NCBI RefSeq assembly: GCF_000690055.1
Contig: NZ_JJNZ01000003.1
Coordinates: 1 to 64,000, forward strand
Reading direction: 5' to 3'
From: Pseudoalteromonas fuliginea
GTDB lineage: Bacteria > Pseudomonadota > Gammaproteobacteria > Enterobacterales > Alteromonadaceae
DNA: 64,000 bases
Shown: positions 19,741 through 29,548 of the stretch, one piece after another
Layout of the letters: every line of letters begins with the position of its first letter
Position numbering within the stretch: position 1 is the first letter of the stretch
The notes under the pieces: generated by a model
The model's input: only the letters and a program-made list of their open reading frames with translations
Told to the model about the DNA's origin: nothing
Databases searched by the model: none
Made by a program: the position numbers and the translations under genes

Positions 19741-19793
19741 TGTATTAATACCACTTAAGAAGGTCAGACTTTTAGTATAGCGTTTTTTTTAAG

Positions 19794-19826
19794 CAAAAAA
19801 AAAGTGACAAATAAACAGTCACTTTT
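19794..19826 (-). terminator. Rho-independent terminator (minus strand)
   Basis: AAAAGTGAC (19800-19808) and GTCACTTTT (19818-19826) form a 9-bp stem. On the minus strand it is followed by a run of T. It would end transcripts coming from the acyltransferase gene before the DUF1289 gene. Confidence 0.75.
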
Positions 19827-19877
19827 CAAAGGTTATTAAACTCACCTGTGACCTTTGAGCATAAAGGTTCTATTTAG

Positions 19878-19985
19878 ACGCAATTGAATCACGGCGCGAG
19901 GTCTGCAATCTCGTGGGCAAAGTAAATACAGGGCAACAAAGAGTAAGTCGCCCAAGAGCGAACTCAAAGGGCAGCGTATGTTCAA
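19878..19985 (+). repeat. Dispersed intergenic repeat, family 1, copy 2
   Basis: Aligns with the reverse complement of 13-117. Shared blocks are ATC-CGGCG-GAGGT-TG-AA, GTGGGC-AAGTAAA, GCAACAAAGAGT and CAAAGGGCAG. It lies between the acyltransferase stop and a terminator and has no ORF. The conserved small hairpin and several G-rich blocks suggest a folded transcript or a non-autonomous mobile element. Confidence 0.7.
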
Positions 19986-20009
19986 TCTAAAAAGGTAAGC
20001 AGACCCCGC

Positions 20010-21143
20010 TTAGTGCTCACAACTTTTAATATTAATCTCACTCTTACGATGAAAAGGCTTAGCGTACATTGCAAGTACAAGCGGTTTAAGCTCTTCAGGT
20101 ACATTAGCCATTCGCTGTTCGAAGGTGGCTGTATCTGGTGAGTCAATTACTGCTTTTTTACAGCCACCAGCAATATAATTTCCGGGGTGTAAATAAAATG
20201 AATCCACTATTTGCTGATCAATCGTTTTTGCCAACGCTTCTGCGCTATCACAATTGGATTCAATAGGCCGTCCAAACGCTAAATGAACATGTCCCTTGGC
20301 GGTACTAAAGCCTTCGACGATACTGGCAATATCTTCACCAGCAGACTTAATATATTCACCGTGGAGTTGCTTATGATATAACTCTTTAGCTTTAGAAATA
20401 GCACACGGCTCGTATTGATAAGATATAGAAACAGGGACTATTTTTAACTCTTTTATATAATCACCAAATTCTTTCTTCTGCTTGCGCCCATTAAGTTGCA
20501 GCATTTTTAGAAGCGCGGGATCCGTTTGATCAAATCCATCTTTCGCACGCCCCTCTTTTTGTGCAATCCAAATTGAATTACCACTCATCAACGAATCATA
20601 AATATAGGATGAAAGTTGAGTAAGTGCTTTTAGCATTTCTTTAGGTGCTTTAGCTGAGCGCTTAACTATAAAGCTTTTATTTAAGCGCATAAGTTCAGTG
20701 ATATACGGTATTTGTAATAAATTATCGCCAATGGCAATACGCACTGTTTTCATTTTGTGTTGAAACAAACCCCAATTGACTAATGCTGGATCCAGTACTA
20801 TGTCGCGATGGTTAGAGATAAATAAATAAGCTTGTTTAGGGTCTAATTCATCGAGACCTGAAAAAGTAACTTTTGACGTGGTGCGTTTTACTAGCTTATC
20901 AAGGTATTGTGCAACCTCGTTCTGTACGTCTTCAACAGTTTTTACCTGCCCCCATTTTTTACGCAGCTGGCTTCTTACCAGTGGACGTGTAATGAATGGT
21001 ACAAACGATAAAAAACGCGGTAAATTATACTTTGCTATTACATCAATAAACGCATTATCGTTGATTAAACGCGTAAGCGAAGCCGCAACTTCATCGTCAT
21101 TATATGGGCGTATATCTGTGTATTTGTCTTCTAATTCACTCAT
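20010..21143 (-). CDS. PlsC-type 1-acyl-glycerol-3-phosphate acyltransferase family protein
   Basis: A roughly 377-residue acyltransferase of the glycerol-phosphate acyltransferase superfamily. Motif I appears as SNHRDIVLDPAL, where the usual H-x4-D spacing reads H-x5-D; the block QKEGRAKDG is a motif III-like E-G-R. Membrane phospholipid synthesis is the likely setting, but the acceptor is unknown. I start at MSELEDKYTD (21143) because the in-frame extension to 21185 has no ribosome site; this choice is uncertain. No obvious operon partner; a family 1 repeat lies just downstream. Confidence 0.8.
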   Translation of the reverse strand: MSELEDKYTDIRPYNDDEVAASLTRLINDNAFIDVIAKYNLPRFLSFVPFITRPLVRSQLRKKWGQVKTVEDVQNEVAQYLDKLVKRTTSKVTFSGLDELDPKQAYLFISNHRDIVLDPALVNWGLFQHKMKTVRIAIGDNLLQIPYITELMRLNKSFIVKRSAKAPKEMLKALTQLSSYIYDSLMSGNSIWIAQKEGRAKDGFDQTDPALLKMLQLNGRKQKKEFGDYIKELKIVPVSISYQYEPCAISKAKELYHKQLHGEYIKSAGEDIASIVEGFSTAKGHVHLAFGRPIESNCDSAEALAKTIDQQIVDSFYLHPGNYIAGGCKKAVIDSPDTATFEQRMANVPEELKPLVLAMYAKPFHRKSEINIKSCEH

Positions 21144-21532
21144 TACTACATCTATAATGTTAAAAAACGGCACGCCAAAGCGCACCGTTTATGTCTACGT
21201 TCGATTATAACTCAGCCAATCTAAAATGCGAAATAACCAATAAACGGCTTTTATTACTTAAGTGGATCATGCTCTTAACTTTACATAAAGTTCGACCATG
21301 AAACCTGGTATTAGTGCAATAAATTTAGCTAACCAATCCAATAAAATACCATATTCTTAGACTGTTAGTGGGCTGACCACTACTACATAGCCCTCTAATC
21401 ATTTGGTAGTAATACCATTAACAAAGCCTTTCTTTCGTAGTACCTTAAGCCCATATTTTAGATTTTTGATGGATCGTAAGCCTCTTTTTTACGATTTTAA
21501 CTCTTTCAGAACCACTTATTTTAGGGCTCATA
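21144..21532. other. Divergent intergenic region with one hairpin
   Basis: About 390 nt between divergent genes. A 7-bp stem ATCGTAA/TTACGAT (21473-21495) lies 38 nt before the dehydrogenase start and may be a leader structure or operator. No ORF or recognised RNA. Confidence 0.45.
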
Positions 21533-22477
21533 ATGAACATTACTATTCTTGATAACGCTACATTAGCTAAAACATCTCTTACTTGTATTGAACAACTTGG
21601 TAAATTAACGACTTATGAACTTACTAGCCCAGAGCAAGTTATTGAACATTGCCAAGATGCTGATGTATTAATCACTAATAAAGCAGTTTTAAATCGCGAC
21701 ACGATTAGTCAACTGACTCAGCTTAAACTAATCTGCGTTAGCGCAACTGGTACTAATAATGTTGATTTAGAAGCCGCTAAAGAATTTGGTATTGCCGTAA
21801 CTAATGTAGCTGGCTATTCAACACCTTCTGTTGTTCAACATACGTTTTCTTTAATTACTAATTTACTGGGTAACACACACCGCTATCAGGCGGATTGCCA
21901 GCAAGGCGCGTGGCAAAAAAGTGACATGTTTTGCATACTCGATTACAGCTTTAACGACCTACAAGGTAAAACATTTGCCATTATAGGCGGTGGTACGTTA
22001 GGCAAGGGTGTTGCGAAAGTGGCTGAGGCATTTGGCGCTAATGTTATTGTAGCAGAGCGTAAAGGGGTTAAATGTCGAGATGGTCGTACGCCTTTTGAAG
22101 ACGCCATTAAAACAGCAGATATAATCAGCGTACACTGCCCGCTAACAGATGAAACACGTGATTTAATTTCGCTTAATGAGCTTAAAATGATGAAGCCAAG
22201 TAGCATTATTATTAATACCGCACGTGGTGGCATTATTAACGAAGCCGACCTAGCTAAAGCACTTGAGCAAAACCTAATTGCAGGCGCAGGTGTTGATGTA
22301 CTAACTAAAGAGCCTGCCGAGCTTTCAAATCCACTTGCTAATTATAAAGGCAATAATTTATTACTCACTCCACACATTGCATGGGCAAGTACTGAATCTA
22401 TCGTACGCTTAATTAATGAAGTAAGTTTAAATATTACTGCATTTAATAATGGTGAATCACGTAACCGCTTGGTGTAG
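21533..22477 (+). CDS. D-2-hydroxyacid dehydrogenase, glycerate-dehydrogenase-like
   Basis: A 314-residue NAD(P)-dependent dehydrogenase. The Rossmann motif is AIIGGGTLGKGVA, near residue 150. The catalytic Arg (INTARGGIINE), Glu (LTKEPAE) and His (LTPHIAWAS) are all present. Similar proteins reduce hydroxypyruvate or glyoxylate to glycerate or glycolate. The exact substrate is not determined by sequence alone. It stands alone in its direction; a link to the glycerate-producing locus 28 kb away is possible but only inferred. Confidence 0.88.
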   Translation: MNITILDNATLAKTSLTCIEQLGKLTTYELTSPEQVIEHCQDADVLITNKAVLNRDTISQLTQLKLICVSATGTNNVDLEAAKEFGIAVTNVAGYSTPSVVQHTFSLITNLLGNTHRYQADCQQGAWQKSDMFCILDYSFNDLQGKTFAIIGGGTLGKGVAKVAEAFGANVIVAERKGVKCRDGRTPFEDAIKTADIISVHCPLTDETRDLISLNELKMMKPSSIIINTARGGIINEADLAKALEQNLIAGAGVDVLTKEPAELSNPLANYKGNNLLLTPHIAWASTESIVRLINEVSLNITAFNNGESRNRLV

Positions 22478-22511
22478 TGATTTTATTGTAGTAATCAAAA
22501 AAACTAAAAAA

Positions 22512-22560
22512 TGGCTGTTTTTACTAACACATTTAATATTTTGCTAGATAAAAACAGCCA
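22512..22560 (+). terminator. Long inverted repeat after the dehydrogenase gene
   Basis: A perfect 12-bp inverted repeat, TGGCTGTTTTTA / TAAAAACAGCCA, has a 25-nt loop. It starts 35 nt past the stop codon. A T tract lies within the left arm rather than after the stem, so it is an atypical terminator or 3' end structure. Confidence 0.5.
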
Positions 22561-22662
22561 AGACAACTTAAGGCAGTGATTAATAACAACTTATAATTAT
22601 GGTATACCCTTTGCATTAATACAGCTAATAACAAATTAAAAACTTTATTAAGGTAAATAAAA

Positions 22663-23043
22663 ATGAAAAAATCACTTTTAGCTGCAGCTTTAATCGCTCC
22701 ATTTTTAACAGGCTGTGTTATTGCAGTGTCAGATGGCGAAACAGAAACACATTGGGCTGGTAAAAATTCATCTAGTTGGGAAACTAAGAATAAAAATAAT
22801 CGTGAAGCCATTTCAGAGCTTGCAATGGATAGTAGCTATCAATCCGTGTTAACTAAATTAAAAACACCTGACTTCACTGAATTATTAAAAAAAGGTGATG
22901 ATGTTTATCAAATACTGTTTTACGTAACGCATAGCCTTCATTCTGACGGAAAAACAACGAAAGATGAATGTACTCCACTGATATTTAAAAATGACAAATT
23001 AGTCGGTATGGGCGAAAGTGCTTTGGGAATGATAAATAATTAA
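22663..23043 (+). CDS. DUF3192 family lipoprotein
   Basis: A 126-residue exported lipoprotein with lipobox FLTGC (Cys18). The mature part, with NREAISELAMDSSYQSVLTKL and LFYVTHSLHSDGKTTKDECTPLIF, matches DUF3192, a gammaproteobacterial family of unknown function with an SmpA/BamE-like feel (short helices then a small beta sheet). It is preceded by AAGGTAAATAAAA as ribosome site and seems monocistronic. Confidence 0.85.
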   Translation: MKKSLLAAALIAPFLTGCVIAVSDGETETHWAGKNSSSWETKNKNNREAISELAMDSSYQSVLTKLKTPDFTELLKKGDDVYQILFYVTHSLHSDGKTTKDECTPLIFKNDKLVGMGESALGMINN

Positions 23044-23114
23044 AAAAACCGTCACTACATTGTTATTGCCGCCTTTATTGATGGAACTTAGGTTAGGTTA
23101 TTTGTAGGAGTGTG

Positions 23115-23280
23115 ATACCAATCTGCTTATATATGGGGTCTATTTAACGTTAAGAAAATTACGCTAGAACTAGGCAAAAGTTTTTGTATTTAGGGCGTGT
23201 TGTTCTAAATAAAAAATTTTAACGACGTTATAGTGCAATTTAATTCGTTAAATTGATCAAAGATTTATGCAAGTTGGTAT
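23115..23280. repeat. MITE-like intergenic element, family 2, copy 1
   Basis: A 166-nt element bounded by ATACCAAT at the left and TTGGTAT at the right. It shares its interior with 50136-50344: CTAGGCAAAA, TATTTAG, GTTGTTCT, TTTTAACG and a similar right end. No ORF. The flanks to 23406 hold nothing else recognised. Terminal inverted repeats and copies in unrelated intergenic spots suggest a non-autonomous mobile element. Confidence 0.7.
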
Positions 23281-23406
23281 GGCATATACAAACCAACTTT
23301 TTCCTATTGTAAGTTCACTCAGCACGCTGGTGTTAGTTGTTATAAGATAAGAAGTAAAAGTAGTTTATTATACGCAATACAGGTCACTTAGGAGATAAAA
23401 GCTCAA

Positions 23407-24306
23407 TTAGCGTGCAATAATTTGATTACGCCCAGCATCTTTCGCTGCATACAAACCTAAGTCAGCCTCTTCTAAAAGTGTTTGCTCAGCATACACTTTA
23501 CCACTTTCAGTCGTTGCTACTCCGATACTAATAGTTATATGTTCAGCATTAAGTGACGCTTTATGTTCTATCTTCAGTGCGTTTACAGCATTTCGTAATG
23601 TGTTAGCAAATTGAATAGCCTCGTGTTTATTAACACCAGGTAACACGGCAGCAAATTCTTCTCCGCCATAACGAGCTACAAAATCACCACCGCGTTTACA
23701 CTGAGCAACAAGTACTTGCGCCACTTTTTTTAAGCACTCATCACCGGCACGATGCCCATAACAATCGTTATAACGTTTAAAGTGATCTATATCCATCAGT
23801 AATACCGACAGGGGTGTGCTACCTCGTTTACTTCTGCGCCATTCACGAGATAAATTTTCATCAAGATAACGTCTATTAGGTATTTCTGTTAGGCCATCAA
23901 TTGAAGCTAACATCTCAAGCAAGTCATTTTTTTGTTTAATGAGTAACTGATTACGTACTCTCACCCTGACAATTGAAGCACTAAATGGCTTAATTATATA
24001 ATCCATAGCCCCCAGCTCTAAACCTTTAGATTCATCTTCATGGCTTTGATTAGCTGATATGAAAATAATGGGGATAGACTGTGTGATTGGGTTTTCTTTT
24101 AATTGCACAAGTACTTCGTAGCCATCAATACCCGGCATTACAACGTCGAGAATGATCAAATCAACCTGTGTTGTTTTCACAAAAGTCAGTGCTTTTTCAC
24201 CGCTTTCAACTAAAAACACATCATGCTCACCTTTGAGTGTTTTTTCGAGCACTAAACGGTTAAGAGGATCGTCGTCAACAATTAATACCTTAGCTTTTTT
24301 CGACAT
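23407..24306 (-). CDS. PleD-like response regulator with GGDEF diguanylate cyclase
   Basis: A 299-residue protein: receiver domain at residues 5-120 with phosphoacceptor Asp54 (LIILDVVMPG), then a GGDEF domain with GGEEF at 214-218, an intact active-site motif. It should make c-di-GMP when phosphorylated. Its start overlaps the end of the hybrid histidine kinase gene by 17 nt, so the kinase is the likely phosphodonor. Confidence 0.94.
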   Translation of the reverse strand: MSKKAKVLIVDDDPLNRLVLEKTLKGEHDVFLVESGEKALTFVKTTQVDLIILDVVMPGIDGYEVLVQLKENPITQSIPIIFISANQSHEDESKGLELGAMDYIIKPFSASIVRVRVRNQLLIKQKNDLLEMLASIDGLTEIPNRRYLDENLSREWRRSKRGSTPLSVLLMDIDHFKRYNDCYGHRAGDECLKKVAQVLVAQCKRGGDFVARYGGEEFAAVLPGVNKHEAIQFANTLRNAVNALKIEHKASLNAEHITISIGVATTESGKVYAEQTLLEEADLGLYAAKDAGRNQIIAR

Positions 24307-27300
24307 CCATTGCTCCCAAGCCTTTTATAAAAACAATTACCTGCTCTAGCTGCATAATAAGCTCTTTTAACGAAATTTCAACAGACTCATTGGTTGTCTT
24401 AAACTGATGTTCACATTGTTGGGCACAAAGTGATAACCGCTTGAAGCCTAAATTGCCTGCCACACCTTTTATACTATGCACTAAGCGTACCAAATCATTT
24501 CTATTGGTACTTCCTTCTATTTGGGTGAGCTGGGTTTGGCACAAATTAGCAAACTTATCAATCATGGTTTTGAGTAATGCCTCATCAAAACTGAACTGCG
24601 TTAATGCAAATGATTCTTCAAAAAAGCTAGGTTTGGAGAGCCCTAAGTCTGCAATTGCATCAATGAGTACGTCAGCCACTACAGGCTTTGTTAAGTGTTT
24701 ATTCATACCGCATTTTAATGAGCGCTCAACATCAGCTGGTTCGCAATGAGCGGTTAATGCAAAAATAGGTAATTGCTTAGTGTCAAACTGTTGGCGAATT
24801 AAAGCTGTTGCTTGACAGCCGTCAATATGCGGCATTTGTACATCCATTAAAATTAAATCAGGCTTTAAAACGCGTAATAGTTCTATTCCCTCAACGGCAC
24901 TCATAGCTGTAACAACATTAGCTTTAGCTTGATGCAACACACTGCTAATAATGTCTAAGTTCAATTGGTTGTCATCAATTGCTAACACTAATAATCCCGC
25001 TATACCCCTTTTATACACCTGTTCATTCGTTACTACTATTTCACTGTTTATATTAGGCTGCGAGGCAACATCCAAATTAAGCAAGCGTTGAGCAAGTGCT
25101 GATGCTTTAACATGTTGAACTGATAGCAGCTGACTTGTTGACAAATTTAATGTGTGTTGATGGTTGATGATAACCACTGAAATTGCTTTTGAAGATAATG
25201 AATCGTTGATTGCTTGCACACTTAGTAATTTAGGTAAATCATCAGCATCTATAATTAAGTTTTCAGTTTCGGTTAACTTTATGGGATATTCTAACGCTTC
25301 CTTTAGGTCAATACTTATTAACTTCGGTAAAGCGCCCACAACACGTTGTAGCTCATAGCTTTGCTCAGATATAACGGCTAATGCATTTGCTGGTAATACG
25401 CTACTTTTTGTTGTATCCACCTGTAACAAAATACTAAAATAAAACTCACAACCATGACCTTTCTCACTATTTAATGCAATTTCACCACCCATTAGTGATA
25501 CCGCATGCTTAACAATAGCGAGTCCTAATCCAACGCCTTGGTGGATCCTTGTTGATGATTCATCGCCTTGCGTGAAAGCATCAAACAAACGCCTTTGATC
25601 AGCTTTATCAATCCCGCAGCCAGTATCAATTACACGAAAACAGATAAGCTGTTGTTCAATACTTACGCTTTGTACTAAATCCATTTTTAGTACAATAGAG
25701 CCCGAGCTTGTAAACTTAACCGCATTCGTTAGTAGATTACCTAAAATTTGCTGTAAGCGGATACTATCGCATATAAAAACAGGAGCAATTAAAGGGTCTA
25801 CATCAATAATAAACTCAACATTTTTATTTTCACACAGCGGCGCCGTTAAGCTATCGCAAATATCAATTAGCTCTACAATATTAAATGGCGCTAACTTAAG
25901 TTCAGCTTGCGCACTTTCTACGCGTGCAAAATCCAGCATTCGGTTAAGCATCAATAATAAACTTTGCGCAGCGTGTTTAGCCTGGCCTGTTTGTTGTAGT
26001 TGCTTTTGGGTAAGCCCCTGATCTATTAACATATCAAGTAGGCCCAATACCGCGTTAAGTGGAGTGCGTATTTCATGGCTTAAATTAGCAATAAAACGGC
26101 TTTTAGCAAGGGTTGCTCGCTCAGCATCATGCTTAGCTTTAGTTAGTGCGCTTACATCCTGTAAATGAATAACATAATAAGAAGGATCACGTTTTTCATC
26201 CCACACGAGTGATACACTCAATTGTAACCAATTGGCTAATTTCCCTTGCGCTAAGGTTAAATGGTATACCTTTTTCTTGTCGTCGAGTAACTTTGCTAAA
26301 GTGATTTTTATTTCTTGCCATTGGCTGTCGTCAAAGAGCATTTTAAGCTGCTCTCCTACTAAAACAGGATGTTCTATAAATAATTTTCTGGTCGCTTTAT
26401 TAACTTGTACAATCGTGTGCTCAAGCGACAGCAGCACAACGCTATTAGCAGCAAATTCAATCGCACTTCTAAATTTAGATTCTGAAGCTTTTAAAGCGTA
26501 CAACGTTTGTTGTTGCTCAGTTATATCTCGTCCTATTCCCATTGTACCCAACAAATGTTGATGCTCATTATAAAAAGGAGCTATGGTTAATTGATAGGAC
26601 TTATTCTCTGTGTCTATTCGTTGTTGTACATCGTGACGGTTTTGTAGAACTTGCTTTTCTAAAACGCTAATTTGTTCATCATCATTGCTAATTTCCTCCA
26701 TGCGTTTACCCACTAATGCTGTTTGCTCTTTACCTAAATACGCTTCAAATGCCTTATTACACCCTAAAAACAAACCGTCAATATTTTTAAAATAAATTAA
26801 ATCGGGCACACTGTTAAGCATCGTGTTGAGTAATGCTAGGTGGCGTTCTTTTGCTTCATAGCTACGCTTTAGCTTTTCGGATTGCAGCTGCACTTGCTCA
26901 TCAAGATCTTTATTAGCATTTTGCAGTGATTCCACCAGTTGCTTATTTTTAGCAAATACGCGTTTTACTTTCGAAAACCAAGGCTGCCAATTAAGAGGTA
27001 TTTGATAATCTAATTGTTTATTTTGTTGTGTATCATTTTGCTCTAAATAGTGCATTAAATGCGTCATCGGTTTTATAAAAATACGCTGGCTTAACCAAAA
27101 AAACACACCAAACATAATGCTTAAAAATAGTGTTAAAAATATAAATTCTAATAATACTTCGTAACGAATAGAGTTTACTAAATTTGATTTAGGTTCGTGA
27201 AATGCAGCATGAATAGGCAAATTGCCCATTGGTTGCATAAAATAATTAGTGTTACTGGTTAATATCGTCAGTTTATTCTCCGGACCTGCGATGCTTGGCC

Positions 27301-28084
27301 AATAGGTTTTTAGATCAATGGCTTCGTCAATTAGATTTTTTGAGCTGGCAATAATGTGATGGAACTGATTCATAAATACATATTCACCGTGGTTAGGTGA
27401 TACTTTTTTTAGCCAAGTAGACATTGCCTGCACATCGTAAATTAAAATAATGTAATCGCTTGAACCAAGTTCTCGCTGACGGCCTATAGCAAAATAAGCT
27501 TTACCATCTATATTAATTATTGGGCTTGATGAAAGGTTATTTGGAGAAAACTCGGGTTTAAATTGCCCGTCTAAAATTTCGGTTAATAAAAAGCTTTTAC
27601 TTTTATTACGCCTTGCCACATATGCAATACCACGCTCATCCACATAAGCGACTGCTGAAAGTGACTGCATCAGCGAAAGCGTCGTATTAAAAGAAGGGCC
27701 TAACGCGACTAATTGCTGCCACTGTAAAAGCTCACGAGTAGAAAGTGAAAAATCTCCTTTACCAACAATTTCAGTGCCTTGGTTTATAAAATGACGGTAG
27801 TAGTAACCATCATACTGGCTAATACCTTCAAGAAGAGTGCTATTTAATTGATTATAAGGAGGCAGTTCGTACAGTGTAAACATCGTAGTAAGTAAGTCAC
27901 TTGCCGCTTGCATGCCATGACTTACTTGTGCAGATACATTGATAAAATCGGCTTCGCGCTTTTCAACAATGCGTTCAAGCTTAATATTATATAAATGTAA
28001 GCATAATAAAAGAGCTACAACTAATGGAACCAAAAGCGCAACAAATAAAGAACGATAATAATGTTTAAGAGGTAAAAAATTCAA
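24290..28084 (-). CDS. Hybrid sensor histidine kinase (PAS-HisKA-HATPase-REC-Hpt)
   Basis: A 1264-residue membrane sensor. TM1 is at about residues 11-31, followed by a large extracytoplasmic sensor region to about 315 and TM2 at about 317-340. A coiled linker and two PAS domains follow (DLIYFKNIDGLFLGCNKAFEAYLG; NSVVLLSLEHTIVQVN). The HisKA phospho-His is H670 in NLSHEIRTPLN. HATPase_c shows NLLTNAVKFT and VGLGLAIVKH. The receiver Asp is D1081 (LILMDVQMP), and the Hpt His is H1203 (VHSIKGVAG). This is a full BarA-like phosphorelay. It overlaps the PleD-like gene downstream by 17 nt. Confidence 0.94.
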   Translation of the reverse strand: MNFLPLKHYYRSLFVALLVPLVVALLLCLHLYNIKLERIVEKREADFINVSAQVSHGMQAASDLLTTMFTLYELPPYNQLNSTLLEGISQYDGYYYRHFINQGTEIVGKGDFSLSTRELLQWQQLVALGPSFNTTLSLMQSLSAVAYVDERGIAYVARRNKSKSFLLTEILDGQFKPEFSPNNLSSSPIINIDGKAYFAIGRQRELGSSDYIILIYDVQAMSTWLKKVSPNHGEYVFMNQFHHIIASSKNLIDEAIDLKTYWPSIAGPENKLTILTSNTNYFMQPMGNLPIHAAFHEPKSNLVNSIRYEVLLEFIFLTLFLSIMFGVFFWLSQRIFIKPMTHLMHYLEQNDTQQNKQLDYQIPLNWQPWFSKVKRVFAKNKQLVESLQNANKDLDEQVQLQSEKLKRSYEAKERHLALLNTMLNSVPDLIYFKNIDGLFLGCNKAFEAYLGKEQTALVGKRMEEISNDDEQISVLEKQVLQNRHDVQQRIDTENKSYQLTIAPFYNEHQHLLGTMGIGRDITEQQQTLYALKASESKFRSAIEFAANSVVLLSLEHTIVQVNKATRKLFIEHPVLVGEQLKMLFDDSQWQEIKITLAKLLDDKKKVYHLTLAQGKLANWLQLSVSLVWDEKRDPSYYVIHLQDVSALTKAKHDAERATLAKSRFIANLSHEIRTPLNAVLGLLDMLIDQGLTQKQLQQTGQAKHAAQSLLLMLNRMLDFARVESAQAELKLAPFNIVELIDICDSLTAPLCENKNVEFIIDVDPLIAPVFICDSIRLQQILGNLLTNAVKFTSSGSIVLKMDLVQSVSIEQQLICFRVIDTGCGIDKADQRRLFDAFTQGDESSTRIHQGVGLGLAIVKHAVSLMGGEIALNSEKGHGCEFYFSILLQVDTTKSSVLPANALAVISEQSYELQRVVGALPKLISIDLKEALEYPIKLTETENLIIDADDLPKLLSVQAINDSLSSKAISVVIINHQHTLNLSTSQLLSVQHVKASALAQRLLNLDVASQPNINSEIVVTNEQVYKRGIAGLLVLAIDDNQLNLDIISSVLHQAKANVVTAMSAVEGIELLRVLKPDLILMDVQMPHIDGCQATALIRQQFDTKQLPIFALTAHCEPADVERSLKCGMNKHLTKPVVADVLIDAIADLGLSKPSFFEESFALTQFSFDEALLKTMIDKFANLCQTQLTQIEGSTNRNDLVRLVHSIKGVAGNLGFKRLSLCAQQCEHQFKTTNESVEISLKELIMQLEQVIVFIKGLGAMDVEKS

Positions 28085-28101
28085 CGTACTGCCTGCGTTA
28101 T

Positions 28102-28133
28102 GGCTCGAAAATCAATCGATAGACTATCGAGCC
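28102..28133 (-). promoter_or_regulatory. Nested inverted repeats upstream of the hybrid kinase
   Basis: TCGATAG-A-CTATCGA (28116-28130) is a perfect 15-nt palindrome. It overlaps a second stem, GGCTCGA (28102-28108) with TCGAGCC (28127-28133). Mutually exclusive stems between the PIN-PhoH stop and the kinase start could be an operator or attenuator; function inferred only from symmetry. Confidence 0.4.
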
Positions 28134-28150
28134 AATTTGTTAAGCGCAAG

Positions 28151-29548
28151 TTATAAATTTTCTTCTGCAAATGACGCTAAGCGACTACGTACAACCCCGT
28201 TAAGGTTTATCGTTGCACTGCCCTCAAAGTTTTTAAAACGCTCTACTATGTACGTTAAGCCCGAAGTCACCGGTGTTAGGTAGTTACTGTCTATTTGCGC
28301 CAAGTTACCCGTACAAATTAATTTAGTACCTTCGCCGCAGCGAGTAATAATCGTTTTAAGTTGAGATGCCGTTAAATTTTGGCTCTCATCTAAAATTACC
28401 ACCGCATTTTGAATGCTACGCCCACGCATAAAGTTAACCGATTTAAACTGCACATTGGCTTTTTCCATAATGTAGTTTCGGCTTGATATCGGATTTTCGT
28501 CGCCTTTGTGCAATACCTCCAGCGTATCGGTAATGGCTGCAAGCCATGGCGCCATTTTCTCCTCTTCTGTGCCGGGTAAAAAACCAATGGACTCTGCTAT
28601 TTCAGGGGTATTACGGGTGACTATTACTTTATCGTAAATACCTTTTTCGATGACCATTTCAAGGGCACTGGCAAGTGCTAACAAGGTTTTACCACACCCC
28701 GCAGGGCCGGTTAAAATAACAAGTTCAATACTTGTATCCAGCAGTGCATCAAGCGCCATACCTTGATAAATGTTTTTAGGTTTAACACCCCATGCTTGTT
28801 GATGCATTAAACGCTCAACGCCAATATCTTTTAGCGTTATGTGCTCGTCATCGTACGATTTAACGCGCGCCGCAAACTGATCCCCTCCATCAAGTAAATA
28901 TTCATTACAAAATACATCAGGTATTAAGTTTTTAGGCACATGATGAAACGTATCGCGCCCATGCTGCTCAGTATTACACTCCCCTACATGCTCCCAAACA
29001 TCCCCTTCAATTTTTTTATAACCACTAGTAAGCAGGCTTATATCGTCAATAAGTTGGTCGGTGCGGTAATCCTCAACATATTTAAGCCCGGCGCCTTTGG
29101 CTTTTAGGCGCATATTTATGTCTTTTGTAACAAGTATTACTTTTGAATCACTGTGCTGCTTTTGTAAGTACACGGCGCAATTAATAATACGATGGTCGTT
29201 TTCGTTACCTGGTAAACCAGAAATGGAGTCGGCAAATAAATGATCGTTTACAATAATGAGGGTACCTGCAGAGCTCGCTTTTGCCTTTTTGTTACTCGGC
29301 AGCGCCACGCCTTGTAGCATTTGTTCAGGCGTTGCATTTTTAAGTACTTCATCTAATCCACGAATAGCGACGCGCGCATCACGACTTACATCGTGTTTTC
29401 TGTCTTTTATGTGGTCAAGCTCTTCAAGCACCGTCATTGGGATAACAACGTCATGTTCTTGAAAAGACAAATAAGCGAGTGGTTCGTGAAGTAGTACGTT
29501 GGTATCTAGCACATACATTTTACTTTCAAGGTTCGAAGCTTTTTCCAT
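28151..29548 (-). CDS. PIN domain-PhoH ATPase fusion (PhoH2/YlaK family)
   Basis: A 465-residue protein. The N-terminal PIN nuclease domain has the acidic residues in VLDTNVLLHEP, LEELDHIK and VTKDINMRLKAKG. The C-terminal PhoH domain has Walker A LTGPAGCGKTLLAL, Walker B VVILDESQNLT and CTGNLAQID. PhoH2 proteins act as RNA-dependent nucleases/helicases. The start at 29548 has AAGGAAAG spaced 6 nt upstream. It is a housekeeping-type gene in many Alteromonadales, unlinked to a PIN antitoxin here. Confidence 0.92.
   Translation of the reverse strand: MEKASNLESKMYVLDTNVLLHEPLAYLSFQEHDVVIPMTVLEELDHIKDRKHDVSRDARVAIRGLDEVLKNATPEQMLQGVALPSNKKAKASSAGTLIIVNDHLFADSISGLPGNENDHRIINCAVYLQKQHSDSKVILVTKDINMRLKAKGAGLKYVEDYRTDQLIDDISLLTSGYKKIEGDVWEHVGECNTEQHGRDTFHHVPKNLIPDVFCNEYLLDGGDQFAARVKSYDDEHITLKDIGVERLMHQQAWGVKPKNIYQGMALDALLDTSIELVILTGPAGCGKTLLALASALEMVIEKGIYDKVIVTRNTPEIAESIGFLPGTEEEKMAPWLAAITDTLEVLHKGDENPISSRNYIMEKANVQFKSVNFMRGRSIQNAVVILDESQNLTASQLKTIITRCGEGTKLICTGNLAQIDSNYLTPVTSGLTYIVERFKNFEGSATINLNGVVRSRLASFAEENL

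Noticed and set aside
21543..22477. Dehydrogenase as part of the glycosylglycerate pathway
   Set aside because: It could make or use glycerate, but it is 28 kb away, alone, and nothing in the sequence links its regulation to that locus.
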